64,000 nt of DNA from Telluria sp042683405. Lineage in GTDB: Bacteria; Pseudomonadota; Gammaproteobacteria; Burkholderiales; Burkholderiaceae_D. Positions 25,161-33,531 of the stretch are shown here, piece by piece. A program made the translations under genes and the position numbers. How positions within the stretch are numbered: position 1 is the first letter of the stretch; the number at the start of each line of letters is the position of its first letter. The stretch is from contig NZ_JBHUJS010000003.1 in the NCBI RefSeq assembly GCF_042683405.1, positions 682,001 to 746,000 on the forward strand, given 5' to 3'. The notes under the pieces were generated by a model. The model saw nothing but the letters and a program-made list of their open reading frames with translations. It did no database searches and was not told where the DNA came from.

Positions 25161-26882
25161 ATGAAGCCAGTCCGCCTCCCTGCCGCCGCCACCCTCGCCC
25201 TGCCCCGCTGGGCCCTGTTCGGGCTTGGCCTGCTCTACATCCTGCCGGGCCTGATCGGGCGGGATATCTGGAAGGACGATGCCGGCAGCTTCGGGATCAT
25301 GTGGACCATGGCCAACGGCGGCGTCAACGACTGGCTGTACCCGAACATCGCGGGCCTTGCCAGCGCCGACGAGGGGCCGCTGGCATTCTGGCTGGGCGCG
25401 GTCTTCATCAAGCTGTTCGGATGGGCGCTGGGCGACCAGCTCGCCGCCAGGCTGTCGACCATCGCGATTTTCGTGCTGGGCACGCTCTCCGTCTGGTACA
25501 CGGCCTTCCACCTGGGCCGCCGCCCGGAGGCGCAGCCGCTGCGCCTGGCCTTTGGCGGCCAGCCGGAACCGGATGACTACGGCCGCACGCTGGCCGACAC
25601 CGCCGTCCTGATCTACCTCGGCTGCCTGGGACTGCTGTTGCACAGCCACGTCACGCTGGCGGCGACCCTGCAGGGCGGCCTGCTGGCCTACTTCCTGTAC
25701 CGCTCGGTGCGCTACATCGAACTGCAATCGGTCCGCAACGCGGCACTGATCGGCCTGTCGCTGGGCGCCCTGACGCTGACGCGCGGCTGGGTCGTGCCGG
25801 CCGGCCTGACGCTCGCGCTGTACCTGTGCACCCGCTACCTGCGCATGCCGCGCGTGCCGGTGCTGCGCGACATCGGCGTCGCCCTGCTGGTGGCGGGCGC
25901 GCTGGCGCTGCTGTGGATCGTCCCGGCCGCGCTGGTCCAGCCCTACGGCCAGTCCCCGGTGGCAGCGTGGCAGGCATGGAACATGGACCAGGTCGGCATC
26001 CCGACCATGGCTTCGCTAGGCCAGCTGCTGCGTACCGCGCTCTGGTATTTCTGGCCGGCCTGGCCGTTTGCCGGCTGGGCAATCTACGCTTGGCGCCGGC
26101 AAAGCAAGCTGTTGCACATCGTGGTGCCGCTGTTCTTCGTCGCGGTGCTGACCGTGCTGGTGCTGTTCCACCCGACCCCTGCGAATACCGACCTGATCAA
26201 GCTGTTGCCGCCGCTGGCGATCATGGCCGCGTTCGGCCTGCCGACGATGAAGCGCGGCGCGATCAACGCGATCGACTGGTTCTCGGTCATGGTGCTCACC
26301 ACGCTGGCGGCGGTGGTGTGGCTGTTTTACATTGCCAAGCTCACCGGCTGGCCCGCGCAGCTGTCCAAGAACGTCCTGAAGCAAGTGCCCGGACATACGC
26401 CGGAATTCCTGCTGCTGCCATTCGCGGTTGCCGCGGCGGCCACGGTCGGCTGGTTCTTCCTGGTGCACTGGCGCGTTTCGCGCCAGCCATCGGTGCTGTG
26501 GCGCGCCGTGGTCCTGTCGGCGGGCGGCCTGATCCTGCTGTGGGTATTGCTGATGACGCTGTTCATTCCCGAACTCAACTACGGGAAGAGCTACCGCTCG
26601 GTCGCCGCGCAGATCGTCGAGCGCTTGCCGCCGCAGGCAGGCTGCATCGAAACCAATGCCGGGCCGGCACAGCGCGCCTCGTTCGCGTACTTCGGCAAGC
26701 TGCGCTTTGCGGGGATGGAAGGCGGCAAATGCGACTACCTGCTGCTACAGGACAGCATCAAGCTGCGCGACAGCCATGAGCTGAACCGCTACTACCGCAG
26801 CAAGCAGTGGCAGCTGCTGTGGGAAGGCCGCCGTCCCTCGGACCGGAGCGAACGTTTCCGCCTGTACCGCCGCGCCGACTAG
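25161..26882 (+). CDS. GT39/ArnT-like membrane glycosyltransferase
   Basis: A 573-residue multi-spanning protein (about eleven membrane helices) of the ArnT/dolichyl-phosphomannose mannosyltransferase clan. Near the N-terminus the first external loop carries the acidic pair IWKDDAG and then SADEGPLAFWLGAVFIKLFG, typical of this clan. These enzymes transfer a sugar from a polyprenyl carrier to lipid A or other envelope acceptors on the periplasmic side. Acceptor unknown; no arn genes are adjacent. I start at ATG 25161 because an earlier start would lie inside the rpmE terminator. Confidence 0.82.
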   Translation: MKPVRLPAAATLALPRWALFGLGLLYILPGLIGRDIWKDDAGSFGIMWTMANGGVNDWLYPNIAGLASADEGPLAFWLGAVFIKLFGWALGDQLAARLSTIAIFVLGTLSVWYTAFHLGRRPEAQPLRLAFGGQPEPDDYGRTLADTAVLIYLGCLGLLLHSHVTLAATLQGGLLAYFLYRSVRYIELQSVRNAALIGLSLGALTLTRGWVVPAGLTLALYLCTRYLRMPRVPVLRDIGVALLVAGALALLWIVPAALVQPYGQSPVAAWQAWNMDQVGIPTMASLGQLLRTALWYFWPAWPFAGWAIYAWRRQSKLLHIVVPLFFVAVLTVLVLFHPTPANTDLIKLLPPLAIMAAFGLPTMKRGAINAIDWFSVMVLTTLAAVVWLFYIAKLTGWPAQLSKNVLKQVPGHTPEFLLLPFAVAAAATVGWFFLVHWRVSRQPSVLWRAVVLSAGGLILLWVLLMTLFIPELNYGKSYRSVAAQIVERLPPQAGCIETNAGPAQRASFAYFGKLRFAGMEGGKCDYLLLQDSIKLRDSHELNRYYRSKQWQLLWEGRRPSDRSERFRLYRRAD

Positions 26883-26898
26883 CGGGAACGTTGCAGCG

Positions 26899-26927
26899 TT
26901 GCCCTGCGTTGCCAAATCGGTGATAAT
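26899..26927 (+). promoter_or_regulatory. tRNA-Leu promoter
   Basis: TTGCCC (26899-26904), 17 nt spacer and GATAAT (26922-26927), ending 12 nt before the tRNA 5' end. Confidence 0.55.
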
Positions 26928-26939
26928 GCGGGTCGCGTT

Positions 26940-27024
26940 GCCGGGATGGCGGAATAGGTAGACGCACGGGACTCAAAATCCCGCGCCGCAAGGCGTACCG
27001 GTTCGATTCCGGTTCCCGGCACCA
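26940..27024 (+). tRNA. tRNA-Leu (anticodon CAA)
   Basis: An 85 nt class II tRNA. Acceptor stem GCCGGGA (26940-26946) pairs with TCCCGGC (27014-27020), followed by A and an encoded CCA. The anticodon loop CTCAAAA has anticodon CAA, reading TTG Leu codons. A long variable arm and a GGTTCGATTCC T-arm are present. Confidence 0.97.
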
Positions 27025-27164
27025 CCAGTCAAGGCCTGTATTCGATATTTCGAAGCGGGCCTTTTGCTTTTCCGCCCCAGCCACTGTACCCGCGCTGGAA
27101 GGCGCTCCTGCGGCTGGAGCTCGGCGCCAGTGCCACGCAGCGCGCCTGCTGCGTCGCCGGCGTT

Positions 27165-27926
27165 TCAGCGCTGGGCCATCCGATCGGTTTTGGTGGCCGC
27201 GTCCAGCCGGGCGAACAACTCCCCGTGCAGTGACCGGGCGTATTGGTTCATGTGCCGGCGTGCATGGTCCAGTTCGGCTAGTTGCGTCTCGGCGATGCCC
27301 CGCTCATTGCGCTGCACGGCCCACAGCGTGTATTCCACGCGCGCCTCCAGGCTGCCGAACCGGTCGACCGCGCTGGCGAATTCGGCGCCGGCTTCCTCCT
27401 GCCTGCCGGCGGATGCATAGGCCGCTGCGAGGGCCAGCGACACGGCTTCCGGCCGGAACGACGGGTGCTTGCGGCGCAGCTCTTCGAGCATCGACACCGC
27501 TGCCGGGGCCTGCCCATCGGCGCGCAGGGCACGCGATGCCGCAAAAATGATCTCCGGGTCGCCGGCAAAAGGGCCGCGCAGGCAGGCATCGAATTGCTGG
27601 ACTGCGTCCTTGAACATGCCTGCCTCGAGCATCGCGTTGGCCAGCTTCATCTGGTTCTGGGCCGTCGGGGTCAGGTCGAACGCCTGCTGCGCTTCGCGCA
27701 ACGCGCGGCCCGGGTCGAGCGTATCGCGCACCGTCCGGCCCGCCTTGATGAGGGTGTGCTCGAGGCGCGAATGCGGCAGGTAGATCGCGAAGAAATAGAC
27801 CACGCTGCCCAGGATGGGGAACGAGAAGAGGATCAGCAGCCAGTACATTTCGCGGCGGGTTCGTACCGCGTGCACTGCGAAATACAGCGCCACCAGAAAG
27901 TGCAGCCCCAGTCCGACGATTGGCAT
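27165..27926 (-). CDS. Membrane-anchored TPR protein
   Basis: A 253-residue protein with two N-terminal hydrophobic helices (about residues 4-18 and 27-49, MYWLLILFSFPILGSVVYFF), resembling the N-terminal segment found before phospholipase D domains, then a cytoplasmic TPR region (about 75-235: ALREAQQAFDLTPTAQNQMK, AVQQFDACLRGPFAGDP, AAAYASAGRQEEAGAEFA). No catalytic motif. Probably a scaffold; function unknown. A TATGAT hexamer (minus strand, about 30 nt before the ATG) may be its -10. Confidence 0.8.
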   Translation of the reverse strand: MPIVGLGLHFLVALYFAVHAVRTRREMYWLLILFSFPILGSVVYFFAIYLPHSRLEHTLIKAGRTVRDTLDPGRALREAQQAFDLTPTAQNQMKLANAMLEAGMFKDAVQQFDACLRGPFAGDPEIIFAASRALRADGQAPAAVSMLEELRRKHPSFRPEAVSLALAAAYASAGRQEEAGAEFASAVDRFGSLEARVEYTLWAVQRNERGIAETQLAELDHARRHMNQYARSLHGELFARLDAATKTDRMAQR

Positions 27927-27971
27927 GTTTGCTCCTGCGAATTTAACCGGAAGTCATCATACCTTGCATGT

Positions 27972-28052
27972 CGATGACACAACAGGGAAAACGCCTTGTC
28001 AGGACGCAAAGGCTTACCCGCGTGCGGCGTTTTTTTACCGGAGGTGTCGTCG
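27972..28052. other. Long imperfect hairpin between two minus-strand genes
   Basis: CGATGACAC (27972-27980) pairs over 9 nt, with one G-T, with GTGTCGTCG (28044-28052). Inside, AAAACGCC (27988-27995) pairs with GGCGTTTT (28026-28033), and ACGC/GCGT forms an inner stem. Seven T (28030-28036) make the plus strand terminator-like; on the minus strand GGCGTTTT could end the solute-binding-protein transcript. Part of the plus-strand text resembles c-di-GMP-I riboswitch consensus (see findings). Confidence 0.5.
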
Positions 28053-28077
28053 CCGCTGTGCGCGCAGCAGAGAACGG

Positions 28078-28860
28078 CTACTCGCAGGCCTTGGTCACCA
28101 TGTCCGGGGTGCCCGGCAGCAGGCAGGGCGGGCGGCGGGTGCGGCGGTCGGGCGGCACACCCTCCCTGCTTCCGGTACGGGCCAGGTCGCGCAGCATGGA
28201 GGCGGCGGCCGTGTTCAGGCGCGTCACCACGGCATCCGGCACCGCCTTGTTGCACGCGAGGTAGAGCCCGACCGTATTGAATTTCAGGACCGGTACGATC
28301 GCGTGCGGATAGTAGGCGCCGTATTCCGGGCCGGTCTCGGCGTTGGCCGACACCCACAGGTCGATCCTGCCCATCAGCAGTTTTTGCGGATTGGAGTTGT
28401 CGGACTGGGCTGCGTCGACCTGGAAGCCGCGCGAACGCAGGTATTCGTGCGCCGCGTCCCCCGCAAAGGTGCCGATGCGGTACTTGCGCGCGTCTTCCAG
28501 CGTCCTGACCTGGTAGTCCTGGCCGGCGCGTCCGACCAGCACCCAGGTGCGCACGTACAGCGGCCCCACCCACTTGAAGTGCTCCTCGCGCTCCGGCGTG
28601 CGCGAGGTCGCGAACACGCAGGCATCCTTGCGCGACAGCGCGACGGCGTACGCGCGCGTCCAGGGGTACTGCCGGATGGTGTAGCTGACGTTGGCCCGGT
28701 TGGCCACCTCACGAACCCGTGCGGTCAGGCCCGGCCGTTTTGATGCGTGCCATTCTTCTTCCGCCGGAACCGGCAGATCGGTAGTGAAGTACATTGTCGG
28801 CGTGGCGCCGGCGGTGCACCAGGCGCACGCCAGGACCAGCGCCAGGCTCCTTGCCGGCAT
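28078..28860 (-). CDS. Periplasmic substrate-binding protein, family 3 type
   Basis: A 260-residue secreted protein of the amino-acid-type solute-binding fold (SBP_bac_3). Signal peptide MPARSLALVLACAWCTAGA; lobe 1 with YPWTRAYAVALSRKDACVFA and TPEREEHFKWVGPLY; lobe 2 with YRIGTFAGDAAHEYLRSRGF and LLMGRIDLWVSANAETG. No ABC permease or ATPase gene is adjacent, so it may serve a distant transporter or a sensor. The ligand is not predictable. Two Cys pairs could form disulfides. Confidence 0.83.
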   Translation of the reverse strand: MPARSLALVLACAWCTAGATPTMYFTTDLPVPAEEEWHASKRPGLTARVREVANRANVSYTIRQYPWTRAYAVALSRKDACVFATSRTPEREEHFKWVGPLYVRTWVLVGRAGQDYQVRTLEDARKYRIGTFAGDAAHEYLRSRGFQVDAAQSDNSNPQKLLMGRIDLWVSANAETGPEYGAYYPHAIVPVLKFNTVGLYLACNKAVPDAVVTRLNTAAASMLRDLARTGSREGVPPDRRTRRPPCLLPGTPDMVTKACE

Positions 28861-28952
28861 ACAGACCCTTTAGCCATCTCAATATGGCGAGGGATAAGAA
28901 TAACAGCTTGGATGGCACCAAAGCAATTTTCTTGCTGGGGCTGGATGCTCCG

Positions 28953-28975
28953 GCGCCGGGATGAAGTCCCGGCGC
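28953..28975 (-). terminator. Perfect 9 bp hairpin after the GT4 gene
   Basis: GCGCCGGGA (28953-28961), 5 nt loop and TCCCGGCGC (28967-28975), 3 nt beyond the last gene of the gmd operon. No T-run follows on the minus strand. Confidence 0.45.
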
Positions 28976-28978
28976 GGG

Positions 28979-30145
28979 CTAGACGCCGACCTGGGGGGCG
29001 GCAGGGGCGGCGGGAACCATCGGCACGGTGACGCGGCCGGCAACCACTTCGTCGTACAGCGCGCGGTAGTTCAGTGCCATCTGCTCGGCGGTGAACAGCT
29101 TCCAGTAGCGCGCCTCGGCGCGCTTGCCCATCTCGCTGGCCATCACCGGGTTGTCCCACAGCTGGCGCATGGCCTGGCCGAAGGCTTGCGGGTCCGACGG
29201 CGGCACGACCAGGCCGGTCTCGTTGTGGATGTTGATGTAGGTGGTGCCGGTGCCGATCTCGCTGGAGATCATCGGCTTGCCGTACATGGCGCCTTCCAGC
29301 AGCGAGATGCCGAACGCTTCGGAGCGCAGGTGCGACGGGAACGCTACCGCGTAGCACAGCTTGAGCAGCGCGACCTTGTCGGCGTCGCCCACCGCGCCCA
29401 CGAAACGCACGTGCCTGAGGCCCAGTCGCCGCGCATGTTCCTTCAGCTCGCGCTCGATCGGGCCGGCGCCCACGATCACGACCGGATAGTCGGTGTTGGC
29501 CACCGCGTCCAGCAGGATGTGCAGGCCTTTGTAGTAGCGCAGCACGCCGACGAACAGGAAGAAGCGGTCGCCCACTTCGGCGCGCCACTTGTCCTGCAGC
29601 GCCTCGTCCTGGTCCGGGTAGGTGGTCTTGTCCAGGCCGTAGGTGATGACGCGCGTCTTGTCGCGGTAGCGTCCCAGCACCGGCGAGGATTCGAGGTAGT
29701 TGGGCGAGGTTGCCACCACCGCGTCCACGCTGTGCAGGAAGCGGTGGCACAGCGGCTTGTACAGGCGCAGCAGGTATTTCTGGCGCACGATGTCGGAGTG
29801 GTAGGTCACTACCGACGGCTTGTCGATCCCCGCCAGGAAGTGCGCCAGGTCCATGAAGGGCCACGGGAAGTGGTAATGGATCAGGTCCGCGCCGCGCGCC
29901 ATGGCGGCCAGTTCGCGCACGGCGGCGAACGAGAAGCCGGTCGAGGCGATCTCGAAGTCGAGCGGGACGCGCTTGACCAGGTGACCCTCGAAATGCATCG
30001 GCTGCGGCTCGCGCTCGCGCGTGAGCGAGAGCACTTCGTTGCGCACGCCAAGGCGCGCAGTGCCCACGCACATCTGGCGAATCACCTGCTCGACGCCACC
30101 CACCGAATCCGGGTAGTAGGTCTTGTAAAAATGTAGAACACGCAT
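28979..30145 (-). CDS. GT4-family glycosyltransferase (second in operon)
   Basis: A 388-residue GT-B glycosyltransferase of family 4. The N-terminal acceptor domain starts MRVLHFYKTYYPDSVGGVEQ; the C-terminal nucleotide-sugar domain has the FLFVGVLRYYKGLHILLDA strand-loop and the EX7E element EAFGISLLEGA. It probably transfers a sugar from a nucleotide donor to a lipid-linked or surface glycan, at the cytoplasmic face. It is the last gene of a four-gene operon, 7 nt after another GT4 gene; with gmd and rmd upstream, GDP-D-rhamnose is a plausible donor (inference). Confidence 0.9.
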   Translation of the reverse strand: MRVLHFYKTYYPDSVGGVEQVIRQMCVGTARLGVRNEVLSLTREREPQPMHFEGHLVKRVPLDFEIASTGFSFAAVRELAAMARGADLIHYHFPWPFMDLAHFLAGIDKPSVVTYHSDIVRQKYLLRLYKPLCHRFLHSVDAVVATSPNYLESSPVLGRYRDKTRVITYGLDKTTYPDQDEALQDKWRAEVGDRFFLFVGVLRYYKGLHILLDAVANTDYPVVIVGAGPIERELKEHARRLGLRHVRFVGAVGDADKVALLKLCYAVAFPSHLRSEAFGISLLEGAMYGKPMISSEIGTGTTYINIHNETGLVVPPSDPQAFGQAMRQLWDNPVMASEMGKRAEARYWKLFTAEQMALNYRALYDEVVAGRVTVPMVPAAPAAPQVGV

Positions 30146-30152
30146 AAGCGGC

Positions 30153-31283
30153 TTAATTTGATAAAACTGATTGATAGACCGCTGCCGTGCGCTGCGCGGT
30201 ATGGGCCCAGGTCAGCTGGGCGGCGCGCGCGCGGCCGGCATCGATGCAACGGCGCCGCAGGAACTGATCCTCCACCAGCGTCAGCATGGCAGAGGAAATG
30301 TCCGCTACCGACAGCGGATCGACCTCCAGCGCCGCCCCCTGCGAGACTTCAGGCAGGGAGCTCGTATTCGACGTTACCGCCGGCACTCCGGCAGAGAACG
30401 CTTCTACCAGTGGAATGCCGAACCCCTCATATAATGACGGAAAAACAAAAACGCCAGCGCCCGCGTACACATGACGCAACTGATCAGGCCGGGTCAGCTT
30501 GCTCAGCCAGCGCACCCGCTCGCGCTTTTCCTGCGCCGCCTCGATCTTCGCGACCAGTTCCTCGCAGCGCCATCCGGGCGCGCCCACGATCACCAGCTGG
30601 CGCTCGCGCCGCACTTCCTTCGGCAGCGCCAGGTAGGCTTCCAGCACCCGCTCGACATTCTTGCGCGGCTGCAAGGTGCCCACGAACAGGAAGTAACCCG
30701 GCTGCAGCTTGTTCATCTGCATCGTCACCGTCATCGGGATCTGGCCCGGCGCTTCCGCCCAGCCGGCATCCACGCCCTGGTGTACCACGCTGATGCGTCG
30801 CTCGTCCACCCCGAAGCACTCGACCAGTTCGGCCACCGCGAAGTGGGACGGCGCGATGATGTGCTGCGCCTTGCGCGCCGCCTTCACCTGCAGCCAGTTC
30901 TTCAGCGCGCGCAGCTTCGGGTTGCACCACTGCGGGTACTTGATCGGCAGCGCATCGTGCAGCGTCGCCACCACCGGGCACCTCATGCGCACCACGCGGT
31001 AGTCGGTGACGTGGAAGATGTCCGCGTCCACCTTCTGGCGCACGAAGCGCGGCGTGGCCAGGTCCAGCGCGGTCTGCAGCTCGAACGGGCGGCGCATCGG
31101 CCGGCCTACTTCCAGCGGCGCACCACCGCGCAGCGGCGGGTACGAATACGGCAACACCTCGCAGCCTGCCTCGGGCAGGTGCCGCAGCAGCGCCTGCGTG
31201 TACACGCCGATCCCGTCCAGCCTTCCCTTCGTCAGCGCCGGCTCGATCATGGTGGTTCCCAGGCCGACTCGCACGCTGCTCAC
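30153..31283 (-). CDS. GT4-family glycosyltransferase (first in operon)
   Basis: A 376-residue GT4 enzyme of the mannosyl/rhamnosyltransferase type. Donor-domain signatures are GYFLFVGTLQPRKNVERVLE and FPSLYEGFGIPLVEAFSAG with the EX7E pair. Its start ATG overlaps the stop of rmd (ATGA at 31280-31283), which ties it to GDP-sugar synthesis. It probably adds D-rhamnose or mannose units in polysaccharide assembly. No polymerase, flippase or ABC exporter is seen nearby, so the glycan pathway must be completed elsewhere. Confidence 0.9.
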   Translation of the reverse strand: MSSVRVGLGTTMIEPALTKGRLDGIGVYTQALLRHLPEAGCEVLPYSYPPLRGGAPLEVGRPMRRPFELQTALDLATPRFVRQKVDADIFHVTDYRVVRMRCPVVATLHDALPIKYPQWCNPKLRALKNWLQVKAARKAQHIIAPSHFAVAELVECFGVDERRISVVHQGVDAGWAEAPGQIPMTVTMQMNKLQPGYFLFVGTLQPRKNVERVLEAYLALPKEVRRERQLVIVGAPGWRCEELVAKIEAAQEKRERVRWLSKLTRPDQLRHVYAGAGVFVFPSLYEGFGIPLVEAFSAGVPAVTSNTSSLPEVSQGAALEVDPLSVADISSAMLTLVEDQFLRRRCIDAGRARAAQLTWAHTAQRTAAVYQSVLSN

Positions 31284-32230
31284 GCCTGGTACATCCAGCG
31301 CAGCGTCTCTTCCAGCGGCGTGGTGCGCAGCGGCCCGATCGCGTCGACCAGGCGCGCATTGCTGCCGGCCAGTTTGAGTACGTCGTTGGCGCGCACGAAG
31401 GTGGGGTTGACGCTCACGTCGATGCTGTAGCCCGCAATGCGCGACATCATCGACAGCACGTCCTGCAGCGAATGGGCCACGCCCGAACAGACGTTGAAGA
31501 CCTGTCCCGCCTTGCCGGCGACCAGCAGGCGGCGGTAGGCATCGACCACCATGCGCACGTCGGAAAAATCGCGCGCAATGGCCAGGTTGCCCAGTTCGAT
31601 GCGCCGCTCGCCGCGGCGGAAGTGCGCGACGATCTTCGGCAGCAAAAAGTTTTCGTGCTGGCCGGCGCCGGTGTAGTTAAAGGGGCGCACGATCGTAATC
31701 GGCAGCTTGTCCATCCACAGCCGCGCCATGTATTCCATCGACAGCTTGCTGACCGCGTAGTCGTTGGCGGGCGACGGCGGGGTGTCCTCGCCGATCGCTT
31801 CCAGGTCGGCATTGCCATACACGTTTGCCGACGATGCCAGCAGCACCGCCTCCGGCTTGTGTTCCTGCGCGGCCAGCGCCTCCAGCAGGTGGCGGGTGCC
31901 GATCAGGTTGACGCGGTAGATCAGGTCGGGGTCGGAATGGGCGACAAAGGAAATCGCCGCCAGGTGCACCACCACGTCGGGACGGATCGCGTCCACCGCG
32001 GCGCGCACGGCCGCGCGGTCGCACAGGTCGACCTGGCAGTTGTCGTCGCCATGCGCGTCGGCACGCGCATCGCCCGGCTGCACGGTGCCGAACACGCGGT
32101 AGCCTTCGGCGGCCAGCACCTCGGCCATGTAGTGGCCGGTAAAGCCGTGCACGCCCGTCACCAGGGCGCGCTTGCCCGCGCCGGTGCCGCCGGATGCAGG
32201 CGCGGGGGAGCGATCCGCCGGAACCGTCAT
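31280..32230 (-). CDS. rmd: GDP-6-deoxy-D-mannose reductase-like SDR enzyme
   Basis: Extended short-chain dehydrogenase, 316 residues. Rossmann motif RALVTGVHGFTGHYMAE (about residue 21), VDLCDRAAV, and the active site YAVSKLSMEYMARLW with the Tyr-x3-Lys pair; SSANVYG supplies the Ser. Directly after gmd (1 nt gap), it most probably reduces GDP-4-keto-6-deoxy-D-mannose to GDP-D-rhamnose. An epimerase/reductase giving GDP-L-fucose or GDP-talose is less likely. The first 18 residues are a Pro/Ala/Gly-rich extension. Confidence 0.82.
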   Translation of the reverse strand: MTVPADRSPAPASGGTGAGKRALVTGVHGFTGHYMAEVLAAEGYRVFGTVQPGDARADAHGDDNCQVDLCDRAAVRAAVDAIRPDVVVHLAAISFVAHSDPDLIYRVNLIGTRHLLEALAAQEHKPEAVLLASSANVYGNADLEAIGEDTPPSPANDYAVSKLSMEYMARLWMDKLPITIVRPFNYTGAGQHENFLLPKIVAHFRRGERRIELGNLAIARDFSDVRMVVDAYRRLLVAGKAGQVFNVCSGVAHSLQDVLSMMSRIAGYSIDVSVNPTFVRANDVLKLAGSNARLVDAIGPLRTTPLEETLRWMYQA

Positions 32231-32231
32231 C

Positions 32232-33275
32232 TCAGAACGAGAAGCCCAGCTCGTTGCGGCGCAGGTCCGCCTCCACCATCATCTGGCACAGCTGTTCGAG
32301 CGTGGTCTTTGGCTGCCAGCCCAGGTCGCGCATGGCCTTGGACGGGTCGCCGATCAGCAGGTCGACTTCCGCAGGGCGGTAGAACTTGGGGCTGACGCGC
32401 ACCAGCAGCTTGCCGGTGTTGGCGCAATGGCCGGTTTCCGATTCGCCCTGGCCGCGCCAGTCGACCGCGATGCCGGCGCCCTTGAACGCCATGGTGACGA
32501 AGTCGCGCACCGTCTCGGTGCGGTTGGTCGCCAGCACGTAGGTGTCCGGGTGGTCGGCCTGCAGGATGCGCCACATGCCTTCCACGTATTCGCGTGCATA
32601 GCCCCAGTCGCGCTTGGCGTCCAGGTTGCCCAGCTCGAGCACGTCGAGCTTGTTCTGCACGATCTTGGCGACCGAGTCGGTGATCTTGCGCGTGACGAAC
32701 TCGCGGCCGCGCAGCGGCGACTCGTGGTTGAACAGGATGCCGGAGGAGCCGAAGATGCCGTACGACTCGCGGTAGTTCACGGTCATCCAGTGCGCGTACA
32801 GCTTGGCCACGCCATACGGGCTGCGCGGATAGAACGGGGTGCTTTCCACTTGCGGGATGGCCTGGACCTTGCCGAACATCTCGGAGGTGGAGGCCTGGTA
32901 GAAGCGCGCGCCCGGCTTGACGATGCGGATCGCCTCCAGCAGGTGCACCGGGCCGATGCCGGTGATCGAGGCGGTGGCGATCGGCTGCTCGAACGAGACG
33001 CCGACGAAGCTCTGCGCCGCCAGGTTGTAGATCTCGTCCGGGTCGCACGACTGGACCAGGCGCAGCGAGGAGGACAGGTCGGTCAGGTCGTATTCCACCA
33101 GCTTGAGCTGGGGATGGGACGCAATGCCCAGTTCCTCGATCCGCCAGAAGTTGACGGAACTGGAGCGGCGGTAGGTGCCGGTGACCTCGTAGCCCTTTTC
33201 CAGCAGAAGCTGGGCCAGGTACGCGCCATCCTGTCCGGTGATCCCGGTAATGAGCGCCTTCTTAATTTTTTGCAT
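32232..33275 (-). CDS. gmd: GDP-mannose 4,6-dehydratase
   Basis: Converts GDP-D-mannose to GDP-4-keto-6-deoxy-D-mannose using bound NADP. The 347 residues show the dinucleotide motif ITGITGQDGAYLAQLL, the family start GTYRRSSSVNFWRIEELG, the Ser/Thr site STSEMFGKVQ, Tyr-x3-Lys in YGVAKLYAHWM, and YARDY-like WGYAREYVEGMW. It is the first gene of the gmd-rmd-GT4-GT4 operon; the 256 nt upstream has no gene, but contains an inverted repeat GTGTGC/GCACAC (33385-33403) and an AT-rich TACAAT patch that may belong to its promoter. Confidence 0.95.
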   Translation of the reverse strand: MQKIKKALITGITGQDGAYLAQLLLEKGYEVTGTYRRSSSVNFWRIEELGIASHPQLKLVEYDLTDLSSSLRLVQSCDPDEIYNLAAQSFVGVSFEQPIATASITGIGPVHLLEAIRIVKPGARFYQASTSEMFGKVQAIPQVESTPFYPRSPYGVAKLYAHWMTVNYRESYGIFGSSGILFNHESPLRGREFVTRKITDSVAKIVQNKLDVLELGNLDAKRDWGYAREYVEGMWRILQADHPDTYVLATNRTETVRDFVTMAFKGAGIAVDWRGQGESETGHCANTGKLLVRVSPKFYRPAEVDLLIGDPSKAMRDLGWQPKTTLEQLCQMMVEADLRRNELGFSF

Positions 33276-33384
33276 GTCTTGTACTCGATTTTGACCACGC
33301 GTTGACGCTGCGGCGCGGTGTTAAAGCCCGATTTCACCCTGGATTGTAGCAGGGTTGCCAAAATTGTATTTCGCTGCGGCAATA

Positions 33385-33403
33385 GTGTGCGTGCAATGCA
33401 CAC
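33385..33403. repeat. Inverted repeat upstream of gmd
   Basis: GTGTGC-gtgcaat-GCACAC, about 110-130 nt before the gmd start. It could be an operator; no family assigned. Confidence 0.35.
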
Positions 33404-33531
33404 CATAATGGCGTGCAAAAACAACAACTTGGCTATGCGAGCAAGATTATGCCCCCACAGCGGCGTGCAACCGTCGAGCTTTACGCTTTGTTACCAATAC
33501 TCCCGGCCAGGCGGAGACGGTTAAGGCCGGA

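Noticed and set aside
27968..28264. A short plus-strand gene that might be controlled by the GEMM-like hairpin
   Set aside because: It starts inside the structured region, runs antisense to the solute-binding protein gene and has no ribosome-binding site or homology features.
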